A DNA stretch of 64,000 nt from Nonomuraea sp. NBC_00507 (GCF_036013525.1 NZ_CP107853.1:4960001-5024000), one strand, 5' to 3'. Shown: positions 9,092 to 18,745, counted from the first letter of the stretch. Translations and numbers: made by a program. The notes: generated from the letters alone by a model not told the origin.

Positions 9092-11728
9092 TCAGGAAAG
9101 GGGGTGTCGCCGGGAGAAGCGGCCGGGACCGGTGTGGAACGTGGTGCCATCCGGGAACCTGACCTGCGCCTGGGAGCCTCCGGGGACGTCGACCGAGATG
9201 GTCAGATGATCGTCCTGGATGCGCCAGGCGACGGCGATCCGCCCCTGCGGGCTGTCGAACGTGCCCTCTGCCCAGGTGATCGCGTCGTTGAGCACGGGCG
9301 CGACGAGGAAGGACTCCCATGCGACGGAGCCTGCGGCCTGACGCAGGCCGAGGGTGTGGGTGTGCAGGAAGCGGATGACCGCGCCCTTGCTGTAGTGGTT
9401 GAGGGAGGCCGTGGCGCTGCCGTCCTCGGAGACGCCGTCCCAGTCCTCCCAGATGGTGGTGGCGCCCCGGTCGAGCATGCCCAGCCAGGAGGGGGAGGTC
9501 CGCTGCCGCAGCAGCCGGTAGGCCACGTCCGGGTGACCGGTGTCCGCGAGCACGGGGAGCAGATCCGCTGTTGAGAGAAAGCCGGTGGTGAGGTGGCCAC
9601 CGGCCGCGTCGATGAGGGCAACCAGGTGCCAGGCGGCCTTGTCGCGCAGGTCCTCGGGCACGAGGTCGAAGGCGAGGGCGCGTACATAGCCGGCCTGGGT
9701 GCCGGACTTCGTGCGGCCCTCGGCGTCGAGGAACTCGCTCTGCCACGCCCGGCGCACCTTCTCGGCCGTTTCGCGGTAATGGGCCGCGTCGTCGGCGTGG
9801 CCCAGCACCTCGGCGACGGTGGCGAGAGTGCGTACGGAGCGGTACAGGTAGGCGGTGCCGACCTCGCCCTTGTCGGCGGTGTACCAGGCGATGGGGTCGC
9901 TCATCACAGGGTCGATGAGGGATCCGTCGGCAGCGCGCTGCTTCGGCTCGGTCCACTCTCCCCAGTGGAAGGAGCCGTCCCAGATGAACTCCTCGTGGGG
10001 GAGTGGGCCGGCCGAGCGTTCGACGCGGGAGGGGTGCCGGGCGGTGCGGGCGGTGGCGAGTGCCCACTCGACCCAGCGCCGCATCGCGGGCCAGTTCTCG
10101 GTGAGGGCGCCCAGGTCGCCGTAGGTCTCGTAGAGCACCCACGGGACGTGGACGATGGCGTCGCCCCAGCCGGCCGAGCCGGTGATCGCGTTCGCCATCG
10201 GGTCGTCGTGGGTCTTGAGCCGGTTGGCGTCGGGGGAGGAGTTGACCACGCGGCCGTCGTCGAGCTGGTCGTCGCGGACCGAGCGCAGCCACTTGCGGCT
10301 GAAGCCGTCCACGTCGTACAGGCGCGCGGCGGTCGGTGCGAAGATCTGGTAGTCGCCCGTCCAGCCGAGGCGCTCGCGGGTGGGGCAGTCGGTCGGGATG
10401 TCGACGGCGTTGCCGCGGAAGCTCCAGCGGGCCGCCTCATGCAGGCGGTTGAGGTCGTCGTCGCTGCAGGTGAAGGTGGCGGTCGGGCGCAGGTCGGTGT
10501 GCACGACGTGCATGGTCACGCTCGCCGGGTCCACGGCGCGGGAGATGCGCGCGTAGCGGAAGCCGTGCACCGTGTGCCGGGGCTCGAACACCTCGCCGGG
10601 CCTTCCGGAGGAGACGACTTCGTCGCGCTGCACGAACGGGATCGCCGCCTCACCCGGCTTCTGGCTGTCCAGATGTGTCGTCGTCAGGTCCCCGGCCGGG
10701 TCCAGGTGCTCGCCGTGGTCGATCACGGTACGCGTACCGGCCGGGCCGAGGTCGGTGAGGGTGATCCAGCCGGAGGCGTTCTGGCCGAAGTCCACGATGG
10801 ACGCGCCGTCGTCGTGCCGGGTCACCGAACGCGCGGGAAGCTGCTCGACCCGCCGCACCGGAGGGGCCGGGGACCAGCTGATCGGCGGCGCGCTGACCGC
10901 ATCGACGAGCGCGGGCCGGGTCGTGCCGCGTTCGGCGGTGAAGTCCGTCGTCTGGCCGTTCATGAGGTCGGCGGCGACGATGGCGCCGGGGCGCGAGGTC
11001 CACTCCTCGCCGGTGACCGCGACCGTCTCGGTGCCGTCGGCGTAGCGGACGTGGAGCTGGAGCCTGGCCGCGGTGACGGTGCCCCAGGAGTCGCGCTTGC
11101 GCCAGGTGCCGACGCTGCCCCGGAACCAGCCGTCCGACAGCAGGATCTCCAGGTCGTTGACGCCGCCGCGGAGCAGCGCCGTCACGTCCGCGGCCTGCGC
11201 GTGGAGCGTGTCGGCATACGACGTCCACCCCGGCGCCAGCTCGGCCGTCCCTACCCGCGTACCGTTGACGAACGCCTCATAGACGCCGAGCGCGGTGGAG
11301 TAGAGCCGAGCCGAGGCGATGTCGTCCCGCAGCTCCACACCGCCGGCGAGAACGTACGCCGGACGCCGTTGCTTGTCGTCCTCCTGCGGGGAGATCCAAC
11401 GCGCCGACCAGTCCCCGTCCAGCAGGGCCGACTCGAACGCGTGCCAGGGCGACCACTCGGACGACCGTCCGCCCCTGTGCGTGCGAACACGCCAGGCGAC
11501 GCACTGCCGGCTGCGCAAGGGCGGCAGCGGCCACTCGAGGAACAAATGCCGGGCCGAGACGACGTTCTCCACCACCGTCTCGACGCCGTCCACGCGCAAC
11601 TGGAGATCGTAGCCGTCCTGCCCGCTCCATTCCCGCGGCAGCTTCCACGACAGCCGGGGCGCGGGCCCCGAGACGACGAACTGGTCTCCGCTGCTGTCGA
11701 TCTGCAGGTCATGGGGCGATTGGCTCAT
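9092..11728 (-). CDS. Alpha-L-rhamnosidase, GH78, intracellular
   Basis: An 878-residue enzyme that removes terminal alpha-L-rhamnose from glycosides. Order: N-terminal beta-sandwich domains (about 1-370), (alpha/alpha)6 catalytic barrel (about 380-780), C-terminal beta domain. DCPTRERLGWTGD near residue 450 is the hallmark GH78 segment carrying acidic active-site residues, and WEDWDG near 757 is also conserved. GGAGGACGAGG just upstream supports ATG 11728. No signal peptide is present (starts MSQSPHDLQ), so substrate must be imported. It lies 51 bases downstream of the transporter gene on the same strand, probably co-transcribed. Confidence 0.93.
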   Translation of the reverse strand: MSQSPHDLQIDSSGDQFVVSGPAPRLSWKLPREWSGQDGYDLQLRVDGVETVVENVVSARHLFLEWPLPPLRSRQCVAWRVRTHRGGRSSEWSPWHAFESALLDGDWSARWISPQEDDKQRRPAYVLAGGVELRDDIASARLYSTALGVYEAFVNGTRVGTAELAPGWTSYADTLHAQAADVTALLRGGVNDLEILLSDGWFRGSVGTWRKRDSWGTVTAARLQLHVRYADGTETVAVTGEEWTSRPGAIVAADLMNGQTTDFTAERGTTRPALVDAVSAPPISWSPAPPVRRVEQLPARSVTRHDDGASIVDFGQNASGWITLTDLGPAGTRTVIDHGEHLDPAGDLTTTHLDSQKPGEAAIPFVQRDEVVSSGRPGEVFEPRHTVHGFRYARISRAVDPASVTMHVVHTDLRPTATFTCSDDDLNRLHEAARWSFRGNAVDIPTDCPTRERLGWTGDYQIFAPTAARLYDVDGFSRKWLRSVRDDQLDDGRVVNSSPDANRLKTHDDPMANAITGSAGWGDAIVHVPWVLYETYGDLGALTENWPAMRRWVEWALATARTARHPSRVERSAGPLPHEEFIWDGSFHWGEWTEPKQRAADGSLIDPVMSDPIAWYTADKGEVGTAYLYRSVRTLATVAEVLGHADDAAHYRETAEKVRRAWQSEFLDAEGRTKSGTQAGYVRALAFDLVPEDLRDKAAWHLVALIDAAGGHLTTGFLSTADLLPVLADTGHPDVAYRLLRQRTSPSWLGMLDRGATTIWEDWDGVSEDGSATASLNHYSKGAVIRFLHTHTLGLRQAAGSVAWESFLVAPVLNDAITWAEGTFDSPQGRIAVAWRIQDDHLTISVDVPGGSQAQVRFPDGTTFHTGPGRFSRRHPLS

Positions 11729-11779
11729 CCTCGTCCTCCAACTCGGGTGACATGGTCCACGTGGTCAGCGGGGAGGCGG

Positions 11780-13132
11780 CTACCGGACGGACTTGACCTT
11801 GAACAGGATGAGCAGGCCGCCGATCAGAGCGAGCACGGCCCCGGCAAGGTAAAGCATGGTGTAGTTCTTCTCCGCGCCGGCCGCGCCGATCGTGATGATG
11901 AACGGGGCGATGAGCGGGGCGATCGCACTGGGGATCTTCTGGGCGAACGCGACCACCGCCATGTAGCGGCCTGCCTGAGCTCGGTCGGGCAGAACCGCGA
12001 AGACGATCGCCTGGTCGACGGCGGCGAACACGGCGATGGCGAGTTGCATCAGCACCGCGCCCACGATCAGCGGCGGCAACGAAGAGGCGAAGGCCTCGAC
12101 GCAGGCGCCGGCGACGAACAGGAGCGCGCCGATGAAGGTGAACAGCTTGCGCCGGCGGAGCTTGTCGGACAGGAATCCGCCGGCCAGTGCTCCCACGGAT
12201 GCCGCGACAACGCCCAGGATCCCGATGGAGGCCACGACCCCCGCGACTTCCCTGACGGGCAGGTCGAGGCGCTGGGCGTAGAAGAACGTGCCGAAAGTCG
12301 TGTTGAAGTACAGACCCATGAAGAAGATGAAGCGGCCGAGCCAGTTCCACCCGAAGTCGGGATACTTCCTGGGGTTGAAGACGAAGCTCGCGAACAGCTC
12401 CTTCGCGCTGACGTGAGTGGAGTGCACGAGATCGTGCGAGCTGCCTTCGGCTTTGAGGATCGGAAGCAGGACGAGCATGACAGTGCCGATGAGTCCGGGC
12501 ACCATGAACACCAGGAACATGCTCGATGACACGGCGTAGGCGATGCCGATGCCGATCACGGGGGCGATCTGCGTCGTGAGGCCGGTCAGGGCCGACACCC
12601 GGCCGCGCTGCTCCTCAGGGACACGATCGGCCTGCAGGTTCTGGATCGCTCCACCCGCCGTCGACCAGCCGATCATCCCGAACACCCATCCCAGACCGAT
12701 CAGCGGAACGGTGGGCGCAGTGGCGACGACGACCAGCGCGGCCAGACCGAGAAGCGCTCCCATGGCCAGGAAAGGCGCCCGCCGCCCGAACCGCGACCGG
12801 GTGCGATCGCTCCACATGCCGATCAGCGGGCTGAGCACGAGATAGACCAGCTGTGCGGTGCCGGTGACGTAGCCCAGCGTCTCTTCCTGCCCTGGCGCGA
12901 TGTCAGAGATGCGCACGGCGAGCCCGTACGTCAGCGGGACCATGAGCGCGATCGAAGCCCCGAAACTGGCGATCATCAGCAACGCGATGTAGCTCGCGCT
13001 GATGCGCTGCAGCGGTGGCGCCGCGATGTCCGTCTGCTCAGGCCTGGGCACGTCGTGGGCGCCCGCCGTCACCGGGCGGGATGCTGCGGCTCCCACGGCG
13101 AGGGCGTCACTGTCCGGTCGTTCTTCGACCAC
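11780..13132 (-). CDS. GPH/MFS-type sugar or glycoside transporter
   Basis: A 450-residue, about 12-helix transporter. The GTG start at 13132 follows GAGGAG (13138-13143) by five bases; longer frames run into the regulatory region. SDRTRSRFGRRAPFL in the loop between helices 2 and 3 is typical of the glycoside-pentoside-hexuronide/SLC45-like group, which includes the glucuronide carrier GusB. It is transcribed divergently from a TetR gene and directly upstream of the rhamnosidase, so it probably imports the rhamnosylated glycoside and is repressed by that TetR. Confidence 0.88.
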   Translation of the reverse strand: MVEERPDSDALAVGAAASRPVTAGAHDVPRPEQTDIAAPPLQRISASYIALLMIASFGASIALMVPLTYGLAVRISDIAPGQEETLGYVTGTAQLVYLVLSPLIGMWSDRTRSRFGRRAPFLAMGALLGLAALVVVATAPTVPLIGLGWVFGMIGWSTAGGAIQNLQADRVPEEQRGRVSALTGLTTQIAPVIGIGIAYAVSSSMFLVFMVPGLIGTVMLVLLPILKAEGSSHDLVHSTHVSAKELFASFVFNPRKYPDFGWNWLGRFIFFMGLYFNTTFGTFFYAQRLDLPVREVAGVVASIGILGVVAASVGALAGGFLSDKLRRRKLFTFIGALLFVAGACVEAFASSLPPLIVGAVLMQLAIAVFAAVDQAIVFAVLPDRAQAGRYMAVVAFAQKIPSAIAPLIAPFIITIGAAGAEKNYTMLYLAGAVLALIGGLLILFKVKSVR

Positions 13133-13241
13133 TGGGGCTCCTCTTGGGTTGGGTGTTGCCACCGGGCGCGCAGGCCCACCGAATGCAGCTCGCGCTCGGA
13201 ATCTCTGACGGTCGTGTCCGTGCGCGCCCCCCGCACTAGGC

Positions 13242-13266
13242 AAAAGTAACCACAGCGGAAACTTTT
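13242..13266. promoter_or_regulatory. Candidate TetR operator (25-bp interrupted dyad)
   Basis: In the 209-base divergent region the sequence has arms AAAAGT and ACTTTT and further symmetric CC/GG pairs (pattern AAAAGTnnCCnCnGnG, then GnnACTTTT). Both the size and the position between a TetR gene and its likely target fit a TetR-family operator. The assignment is inference. Confidence 0.45.
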
Positions 13267-13341
13267 TAGCAATACTAGACTCAGGACCGATCGAGGCGGG
13301 CGACGCCGCCTCGAGGTGCAGCAGCCGACCGAAGGACGTTC

Positions 13342-13980
13342 GTGACCGCTCCTGAACAGGGCAAGGAACCCGCAAGACGCCGTCGGGGCCCGAACGCCTC
13401 CACCCCGGCCCGGCGCGCGCAGATCGTCCGTGCCGCGCTGGAGAGTTTCGCTCAGCACGGTTACGAGCGGGCGTCATTGCGGGACATCGCTGCGCGGGCA
13501 GGCGTGACGCACGCGGCGTTGCTCCGCCACTTCTCCGGCAAGGACGAACTCCTCCTGGCCGCGCTGGCCCAGCGGGAAGAGGATGAGGAGAAACTGGCGG
13601 AGCAGATCATCCAGTCCGGTCTGGCCGGGGGGAGCGTCCTGAGCGCGGTGCTCCGCGACGAGTTCAAGGACCCCGACTACCAGCGCAACTGGATGGCGCT
13701 GGCCATCGCGGCAACCGACCCCGCGCATCCCGCGCACGAGTTCTTCGCCAGCAGGCGCGAGCGCATGCGAACACGCTTCAACAGCAGCCCGCTGCCCACC
13801 TCGCGAGACAGCGCGTACCTTTCCGCGGACGAGAAGGTCACTCTGGTGCTGGCCATGGTCGACGGCCTGCGCATCCAGTCCCTGCTCGATCCGTCTCGTG
13901 AAACCCTCAGGCTTCTCGAGGTCTTCATGACACTGGTCGTCACCCCTGACGCTTCTCCCGGCACTACCCCTCATTCCTAA
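13342..13980 (+). CDS. TetR-family transcriptional regulator (first of two paralogues)
   Basis: A 212-residue regulator with an N-terminal HTH at about 22-70 (ASLRDIAARAGVTHAALLRH) and a ligand-binding C-terminal domain. The GTG start follows GAAGGACG. It resembles the regulator at 17925-18557 in both the HTH and the ligand domain (DPAHPAHEFFASRRERMR here against SPDHPAHAYYAERYRNLR there), so the two are likely paralogues sensing related compounds. It faces the GPH transporter and is followed after 17 bases by the SDR gene, suggesting it controls both. Confidence 0.9.
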   Translation: MTAPEQGKEPARRRRGPNASTPARRAQIVRAALESFAQHGYERASLRDIAARAGVTHAALLRHFSGKDELLLAALAQREEDEEKLAEQIIQSGLAGGSVLSAVLRDEFKDPDYQRNWMALAIAATDPAHPAHEFFASRRERMRTRFNSSPLPTSRDSAYLSADEKVTLVLAMVDGLRIQSLLDPSRETLRLLEVFMTLVVTPDASPGTTPHS

Positions 13981-13997
13981 ACCAAAGGAGACCTTTC

Positions 13998-14813
13998 ATG
14001 TCCACTGCCGATGTGTCGGGCAAGTCCCTGGCCGAGCTCGTTTCCCTGAAGGGGCGGCGTGCGGTCGTCACCGGAGGCGGTCGCGGGCTGGGCAAAGCGA
14101 TCGCGTCGCGCCTGGCCGAGTCCGGCGCGGACCTGCTGATCGGCGACCTCGACGAAGAGCTGGCCGCGACCGCCGCCAAGCAGCTCGCCGAGCGCCACGG
14201 GGTGCGCGCGATCGGCGTCGCCATGGACGTCACCGATGCGGGGGCCGTGGCCACCGCGGCCGACCGCGTGGTCGCCGAACTCGGCGGCCTGGAGGTCTGG
14301 GTGAACAACGCCGGCATTTTCCCGGCCGTACCCCTGCTGGAGATGACCGAGGAAACGTGGGACCAGGTGTTCGCTGTGAACGCGCGGGGCACGTTCGTCG
14401 GTGCGCGCGAGGCGGCGCGGCGCATGTCAGCCGCGGGCAAGGGCGGTGTCATCGTGAACATCGTCTCGACCGCCGGCTTCCGCGGCAGCGCGCCGGGCCT
14501 GGCCGCCTACGTCGGCTCCAAGCACGCCGCCCGCGGCCTCACGCGCGAGCTCGCCCTCGAACTGGCTCCGCTGGGCATCCGCGTGCTGGAGGTCGCGCCG
14601 AGCTTCGTCCCCACGGAGGGCAACATGATGATGGCCGCGGCCGCAGGCGTGAACCTCGACGACATCCCGCCGACCGACCTCATGTTGAACAGCCCGATCG
14701 GCCGGATCGGCACCCCGGACGACATCGCGCGCGTCGCCCTGTTCTGCGCCTCGGACCTGTCGGCCTTCATGACCGGCAGCACCCTGCTCGCCGACGGCGG
14801 CGACACCGCCTGA
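13998..14813 (+). CDS. Short-chain dehydrogenase/reductase (SDR)
   Basis: A classical SDR of 271 residues, NAD(P)-dependent. The nucleotide-binding motif TGGGRGLG lies at 25-32, NNAG at 103-106 and the catalytic triad is Ser157, Tyr171, Lys175. AAAGGAG precedes the ATG. It is probably co-transcribed with the TetR gene upstream. In the E. coli glucuronide locus a hydroxysteroid dehydrogenase SDR also sits beside a TetR regulator, beta-glucuronidase and a GPH carrier, so oxidation of a released aglycone is a reasonable guess. The substrate cannot be told from the sequence, and a sugar or polyol is equally possible. Confidence 0.88.
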   Translation: MSTADVSGKSLAELVSLKGRRAVVTGGGRGLGKAIASRLAESGADLLIGDLDEELAATAAKQLAERHGVRAIGVAMDVTDAGAVATAADRVVAELGGLEVWVNNAGIFPAVPLLEMTEETWDQVFAVNARGTFVGAREAARRMSAAGKGGVIVNIVSTAGFRGSAPGLAAYVGSKHAARGLTRELALELAPLGIRVLEVAPSFVPTEGNMMMAAAAGVNLDDIPPTDLMLNSPIGRIGTPDDIARVALFCASDLSAFMTGSTLLADGGDTA

Positions 14814-14856
14814 GCGGACATCGACCGGCCGGGAGATGCCGTGCGTCGCCGGTGCC

Positions 14857-16632
14857 CTACTCCGTGCGCGACGGTTTGCGGCCGGCGAGCGGCTTCCAGC
14901 GTGCCCGCAGCGCGTGGGCGGCGGCTTTGGGTCTGCGGTCGCGGGTGAACACGCCCTTTTTGTTGCCGTCGACGCGGTGGATGCCGTGGGAGGTCTGGAA
15001 GTCGGCGAAGTTCCACACGTGCTCGCCGATGAACGCCTCGATGCGGTCGAAGACGCGGTGGTTCATCTCGAGGTAGGCCTGCTGGTATTCCTCGGTCCAC
15101 GGGGTGTCCCACACCGAGTGCAGGCCGGGCATGGTGTCGGCGCCGTACTCGCTCATCATGATCGGCTTGCCGTACTTGCCGGCCCAGCCGCGCAGGTCGT
15201 GCTCCAGGTAGGTCTCGGCGGTGGCGAGGTCGCCGGTGGCGACGTACCAGCCGTAGTAGCGGTTGATGCACAGGACGTCGAAGAGGTCGGCGATGCGGTC
15301 GTTCTCATGCGTGGCGAAGATCACGGCCGCGTAGCTCACCGGGCGGGTGGGGTCGAGCTTGTGGGTGAGCTCCACCAGCGGCTCGAAGTACTCGCGTGCG
15401 CCCTCCTCGTTGGAGGACGGCTCGTTGGCGATGCACCACATGACGACGCTGGGGTGGTTCTTGTCCCGGGCGATCAGCTCGCGGATCGCCTGGGCGTGCG
15501 CCTCGCGGGTGGCCTCGCCGAAGGTCTCCGGTGAGAAGGTGGGCCGGGGCGGAGCGCCGGTGAGGCCGGAGGCGACGGCGAGGTTGAGGCCGACGGCGGC
15601 GGTCTCGTCGATGACGACGATGCCGTGCCGGTCGGCGAACTCCATCACCTCTTCGGCGTAGGGGTAGTGCGAGGTGCGGAAGGAGTTGGCGCCGATCCAG
15701 TCCATGAGCTGGAAGTCGTGGACGAGGTAGGCGTTGTCATGACCTTTGCCGCGTACGGGCGTGTCCTCGTGCTTGCCGAAGCCGGTGAAGTAGAACGGCT
15801 CGCCGTTGATGAGGAACTGCGTGCCGCGCACCTCCACGGTCCGTACGCCGAACGGCTGGGTGTAGCTGTCGATCACCTGGTCGCCGTCGAGCACTTCGAC
15901 GAGCAGGTCGTAGAGGTAGGCCGCGCCCGGCCGCCACGGCGTCACGTCGTCGATGCGCAGGGTGCCGTACGCACTGTCCGCCGTCGCGACCTCCGTGCCG
16001 GTGGCGTCGAGCGCTCGCACCCGGACCGGGGCGGGTGCGCTGGTCTGGATCGCATACTCGACCGTGCCGGTTCTTTCGTCGAGGGCGGTCACGATCGTGA
16101 TGTCCTCGACGTGCACGGGCGGGCGGCTGCAGAGCCACACCGAGCGGGCCAGGCCCGCGTAGTTGTAGAAGTCGTGCAGGTACGTCTGCCGGCGCCGCCC
16201 GTCGGCGGTGACGGTGATCGTGCCGGGCGGGATCGTCGTGTCGGTCAGTTCGTTGTTGACGCCGATGGTGAGGCGGAACTCCTGCCCGGCGCGCACGTGC
16301 TCGGTGATGTCGGCGTCGAACGGCGTGTAGCCGCCGGTGTGCTCGGCGACGAGGACGTTGTCCACGTAGACGCGGCCGCGGTGGGTGGCGGCGTCGACGC
16401 GCAGGACGACGTGCTCGCCGGCCCAGCCGCGCGGCACCCGCACCTGGCGCTGGTACCAGGCCCAGCCCACGTGGTCGCGGATCGCGCTGTCGGTGAACAG
16501 GTCGTTGTAGCTGGCCGGGACCGCCGCCTCCAGCGTGGTGTCCAGCGGGCCGGGGCCGCCGTCGAGGGCGAAGCGCCACAGGCCGTCGAGGTTCACCAGC
16601 TCGCGGGTGGGGGTGGAACGCGGTCGCAGCAT
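14857..16632 (-). CDS. uidA: Beta-glucuronidase, GH2
   Basis: A 591-residue intracellular enzyme hydrolysing beta-D-glucuronides. The acid/base is Glu404 (IANEPSSNEEGAREYF) and the nucleophile Glu495 (MMSEYGADT). The NKKGVFTRDRRPK segment near the C-terminus is the Asn-Lys motif that binds the glucuronate carboxylate and separates true glucuronidases from other GH2 members; LFDVLCINRYYGWYV also matches E. coli UidA closely. ATG 16632 shares one base with the stop of the GH1 gene (TGATG), so the two are translationally coupled. No signal peptide. It ends facing the SDR gene. Confidence 0.93.
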   Translation of the reverse strand: MLRPRSTPTRELVNLDGLWRFALDGGPGPLDTTLEAAVPASYNDLFTDSAIRDHVGWAWYQRQVRVPRGWAGEHVVLRVDAATHRGRVYVDNVLVAEHTGGYTPFDADITEHVRAGQEFRLTIGVNNELTDTTIPPGTITVTADGRRRQTYLHDFYNYAGLARSVWLCSRPPVHVEDITIVTALDERTGTVEYAIQTSAPAPVRVRALDATGTEVATADSAYGTLRIDDVTPWRPGAAYLYDLLVEVLDGDQVIDSYTQPFGVRTVEVRGTQFLINGEPFYFTGFGKHEDTPVRGKGHDNAYLVHDFQLMDWIGANSFRTSHYPYAEEVMEFADRHGIVVIDETAAVGLNLAVASGLTGAPPRPTFSPETFGEATREAHAQAIRELIARDKNHPSVVMWCIANEPSSNEEGAREYFEPLVELTHKLDPTRPVSYAAVIFATHENDRIADLFDVLCINRYYGWYVATGDLATAETYLEHDLRGWAGKYGKPIMMSEYGADTMPGLHSVWDTPWTEEYQQAYLEMNHRVFDRIEAFIGEHVWNFADFQTSHGIHRVDGNKKGVFTRDRRPKAAAHALRARWKPLAGRKPSRTE

Positions 16633-17831
16633 CAGATCTCCCCGCGGCGGGCGACCTCGCCCAGCCAGGCCAGGCTCGGCTTGGGGTGCCGCTCGAACGT
16701 GGTGCGGTCGACGGCGATGAGACCGAAGGTCGGCTCCCAGTGGCCCCACTCGAAGTTGTCCAGAGCGGTCCAGTGGAGGTAGCCCCGGACGTCGATGCCG
16801 TCGTTCATCGCGGCGGACAGGTGGCCGAGGGCCTCGGAGGTGTAGGCGATCCGCCGCGTGTCGTCGGGAGTGGCGATGCCGTTCTCGGTGATGAGGATCG
16901 GGGTGCGGCCGGTCGTCTCCCAGGCGTGCCGGACCGCGATGCCGAGCGCGTCGGGCCGGTAGGCGTTGCCGGTCATCGTGTTGTCCGGGTGCTGCGGGTG
17001 CGGGACGACGCCGTTCTCGTCGACGGCCTGGCTGGAGTAGGACTGCACGCCGATGAAGTCGTCACCGCGGGCCGCCTCCAGGTAGAGGTCCTCGCGGACG
17101 TAGCGCACCTCGCGCAGCTTGTCCTCGTTGCCGGGGGTCGCGGTGAGCGACTGGCAGGCCACCGTCCAGCCGACGGCCGCCCCGGTGTGCTGCTTCAGGA
17201 CCGCGCGGGCCGCGTCGTGCGCCTCGGCCAGCCGCGCGCCGATCTTGGGGTCGGGGTCGGGCAGCACGGGTCGTGCGGCGCCTTCGACGGTGGGGCTCAT
17301 CCACTCCTCGGGGGACCGCTGGGTCTGTGCGTCCCGGGCCATCCCGATCATGAGGGCGAGCATGTTGGGCTCGTTGAGCGTGCACACCCATTCGACGCCG
17401 TCGAGAATGCTCGCGGCCTCCCGGACGTAGGCCTCGAAGCGCTCGATCGCCTGGTTGCCCAGCCATCCGCCGGTCTCGGCGAACCACCGCGGGTTCGTGA
17501 AGTGGTGCAGGGTGACGACTGGGGTGAGACCCAGGTCCAAGGCGGTGTCGATCATCCTGCGGTAGTGGGCGAGCTCGGCTCGGGAGAACGCCCCGGGAAC
17601 CGGCTCGATGCGGGCCCATTCGATGCCGAAGCGGTAGGCGTTGAGCCCGGCCTCGGCCAGCAGGCGCATGTCCTCGGCGTAGCGGTGATAGCTGTCGACC
17701 GCGTCGCCGCTGCGCTGCATGCCGGGCATCTGCTGTTCGAGAGCCCACCAGTCGCTGTTGACGTTGTTGCCTTCGATCTGGTGCGGCGCTGTGGCCGCAC
17801 CCCAGAGGAACCTGGAGGGGAGCTGGGGCAT
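16632..17831 (-). CDS. GH1 beta-glycosidase, intracellular
   Basis: A 399-residue GH1 retaining glycosidase, somewhat shorter than the usual 440-480. The N-terminus FLWGAATAPHQIEG is diagnostic. The acid/base is Glu154 (TLNEPN) and the nucleophile Glu316 (LITENG). AAGGAA precedes ATG 17831. It is first in a two-gene operon with the beta-glucuronidase and is divergent from a TetR gene. Probable substrates are beta-glucosides or related glycosides; the exact sugar is not readable. No export signal. Confidence 0.92.
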   Translation of the reverse strand: MPQLPSRFLWGAATAPHQIEGNNVNSDWWALEQQMPGMQRSGDAVDSYHRYAEDMRLLAEAGLNAYRFGIEWARIEPVPGAFSRAELAHYRRMIDTALDLGLTPVVTLHHFTNPRWFAETGGWLGNQAIERFEAYVREAASILDGVEWVCTLNEPNMLALMIGMARDAQTQRSPEEWMSPTVEGAARPVLPDPDPKIGARLAEAHDAARAVLKQHTGAAVGWTVACQSLTATPGNEDKLREVRYVREDLYLEAARGDDFIGVQSYSSQAVDENGVVPHPQHPDNTMTGNAYRPDALGIAVRHAWETTGRTPILITENGIATPDDTRRIAYTSEALGHLSAAMNDGIDVRGYLHWTALDNFEWGHWEPTFGLIAVDRTTFERHPKPSLAWLGEVARRGEI

Positions 17832-17873
17832 GGTTGAGTTCCTTGCTCGAGACCATGGGTTGTGACGCTGGCG

Positions 17874-17901
17874 CCAAACGCTAGCATGAAAACCGAAACG
17901 C
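17874..17901. promoter_or_regulatory. Direct repeats in the TetR/GH1 divergent region
   Basis: Two copies of C(C/G)AAACGC lie at 17874-17881 and 17894-17901, exactly 20 bases apart (about two helical turns), in a 93-base region between divergent genes. The 8-bp palindrome TGGCGCCA overlaps the first copy. They may form the operator of the adjacent TetR. The sequence GCGATACTA just downstream resembles GCAATACTA at 13269-13277 near the paralogous TetR. Confidence 0.35.
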
Positions 17902-17924
17902 GATACTAATTTGGAGGAGCGTCC

Positions 17925-18557
17925 ATGGCGGCATCCGGCAACCGCGGCCCGTACGCGAAGACGGCGGCGGTGCGGCGGCGCGTCCTCGAGGCCTGCGTGG
18001 ACGCCTTCGGCGAAACCGGCTTCTACGGCGCGACCATGAAGGACATCGCCAAGCGCGCGGGCATCAGCCACACCGGGCTGCTGCACCATTTCCCGCGGAA
18101 GGAGGACCTGCTCCTCGGGGTGCTGGAGCTGCGCGACGAACGCGGTACCGAGTTCCTGGAATCGGCCAAGGTGCTGGACCCCGCGGCCGATCCCATCGAG
18201 ACGCTCAAGGGCATGATCGCCGTCATCGTCGACAACGAACTGCAGCCTGGGCTCATGGAGCTGCACTGCGTCGTGTCAGGCGAGGCCACCTCTCCCGATC
18301 ACCCCGCGCACGCCTACTATGCCGAGCGCTACCGCAATCTCCGCCGCTTCTACGCCGACACCTTCACCGCGCTCGTCGAGCGCAACGGACTGCGCCCGAC
18401 GATCGACCCCGAGACGCTGGCCACCATGACCATCTCCCTCATCAACGGCCTGCAGGCCCAGTGGCTCTTCGACCGCGACTCCGTCAAGGTCGAGTCCGCG
18501 ATCCGCCAGTTCCTCCTCTCGGTCATCCCGGGGCTGCCACACGAGGCCTTCTCGTAG
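17925..18557 (+). CDS. TetR-family transcriptional regulator (second paralogue)
   Basis: A 210-residue regulator with an HTH at about 20-68 (TMKDIAKRAGISHTGLLHHF). GGAGGAG lies five bases before ATG 17925. It is divergent from the GH1-beta-glucuronidase operon, which it likely represses in the absence of substrate or aglycone. See the entry at 13342 for the similarity between the two regulators. The 188 bases downstream, to the GH2 gene, contain no gene that I can support. Confidence 0.9.
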   Translation: MAASGNRGPYAKTAAVRRRVLEACVDAFGETGFYGATMKDIAKRAGISHTGLLHHFPRKEDLLLGVLELRDERGTEFLESAKVLDPAADPIETLKGMIAVIVDNELQPGLMELHCVVSGEATSPDHPAHAYYAERYRNLRRFYADTFTALVERNGLRPTIDPETLATMTISLINGLQAQWLFDRDSVKVESAIRQFLLSVIPGLPHEAFS

Positions 18558-18745
18558 GGCCTGCGCCTCATTCCTACGGCTTCAGGCATGGCGCGTACCG
18601 CTGACTTGCCGACCCCCGCCGCCCGCACGCAGGCAACGGAACCCCCGCTCATGCCCGCCTTCCACTTCGCCTCCGCCGTCGCAGGCGCCTTCCCTGGCAC
18701 CTGGCACCGGCCGATGAGAGCGACCCTCGTCGCCATCGAACGTGG

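Noticed and set aside
9593..12529. A 978-codon open frame on the plus strand across the rhamnosidase and transporter genes
   Set aside because: It is antisense to two well-supported genes, with a composition dominated by Gly, Arg, Ala and Val and no domain; such shadows are common in GC-rich DNA.
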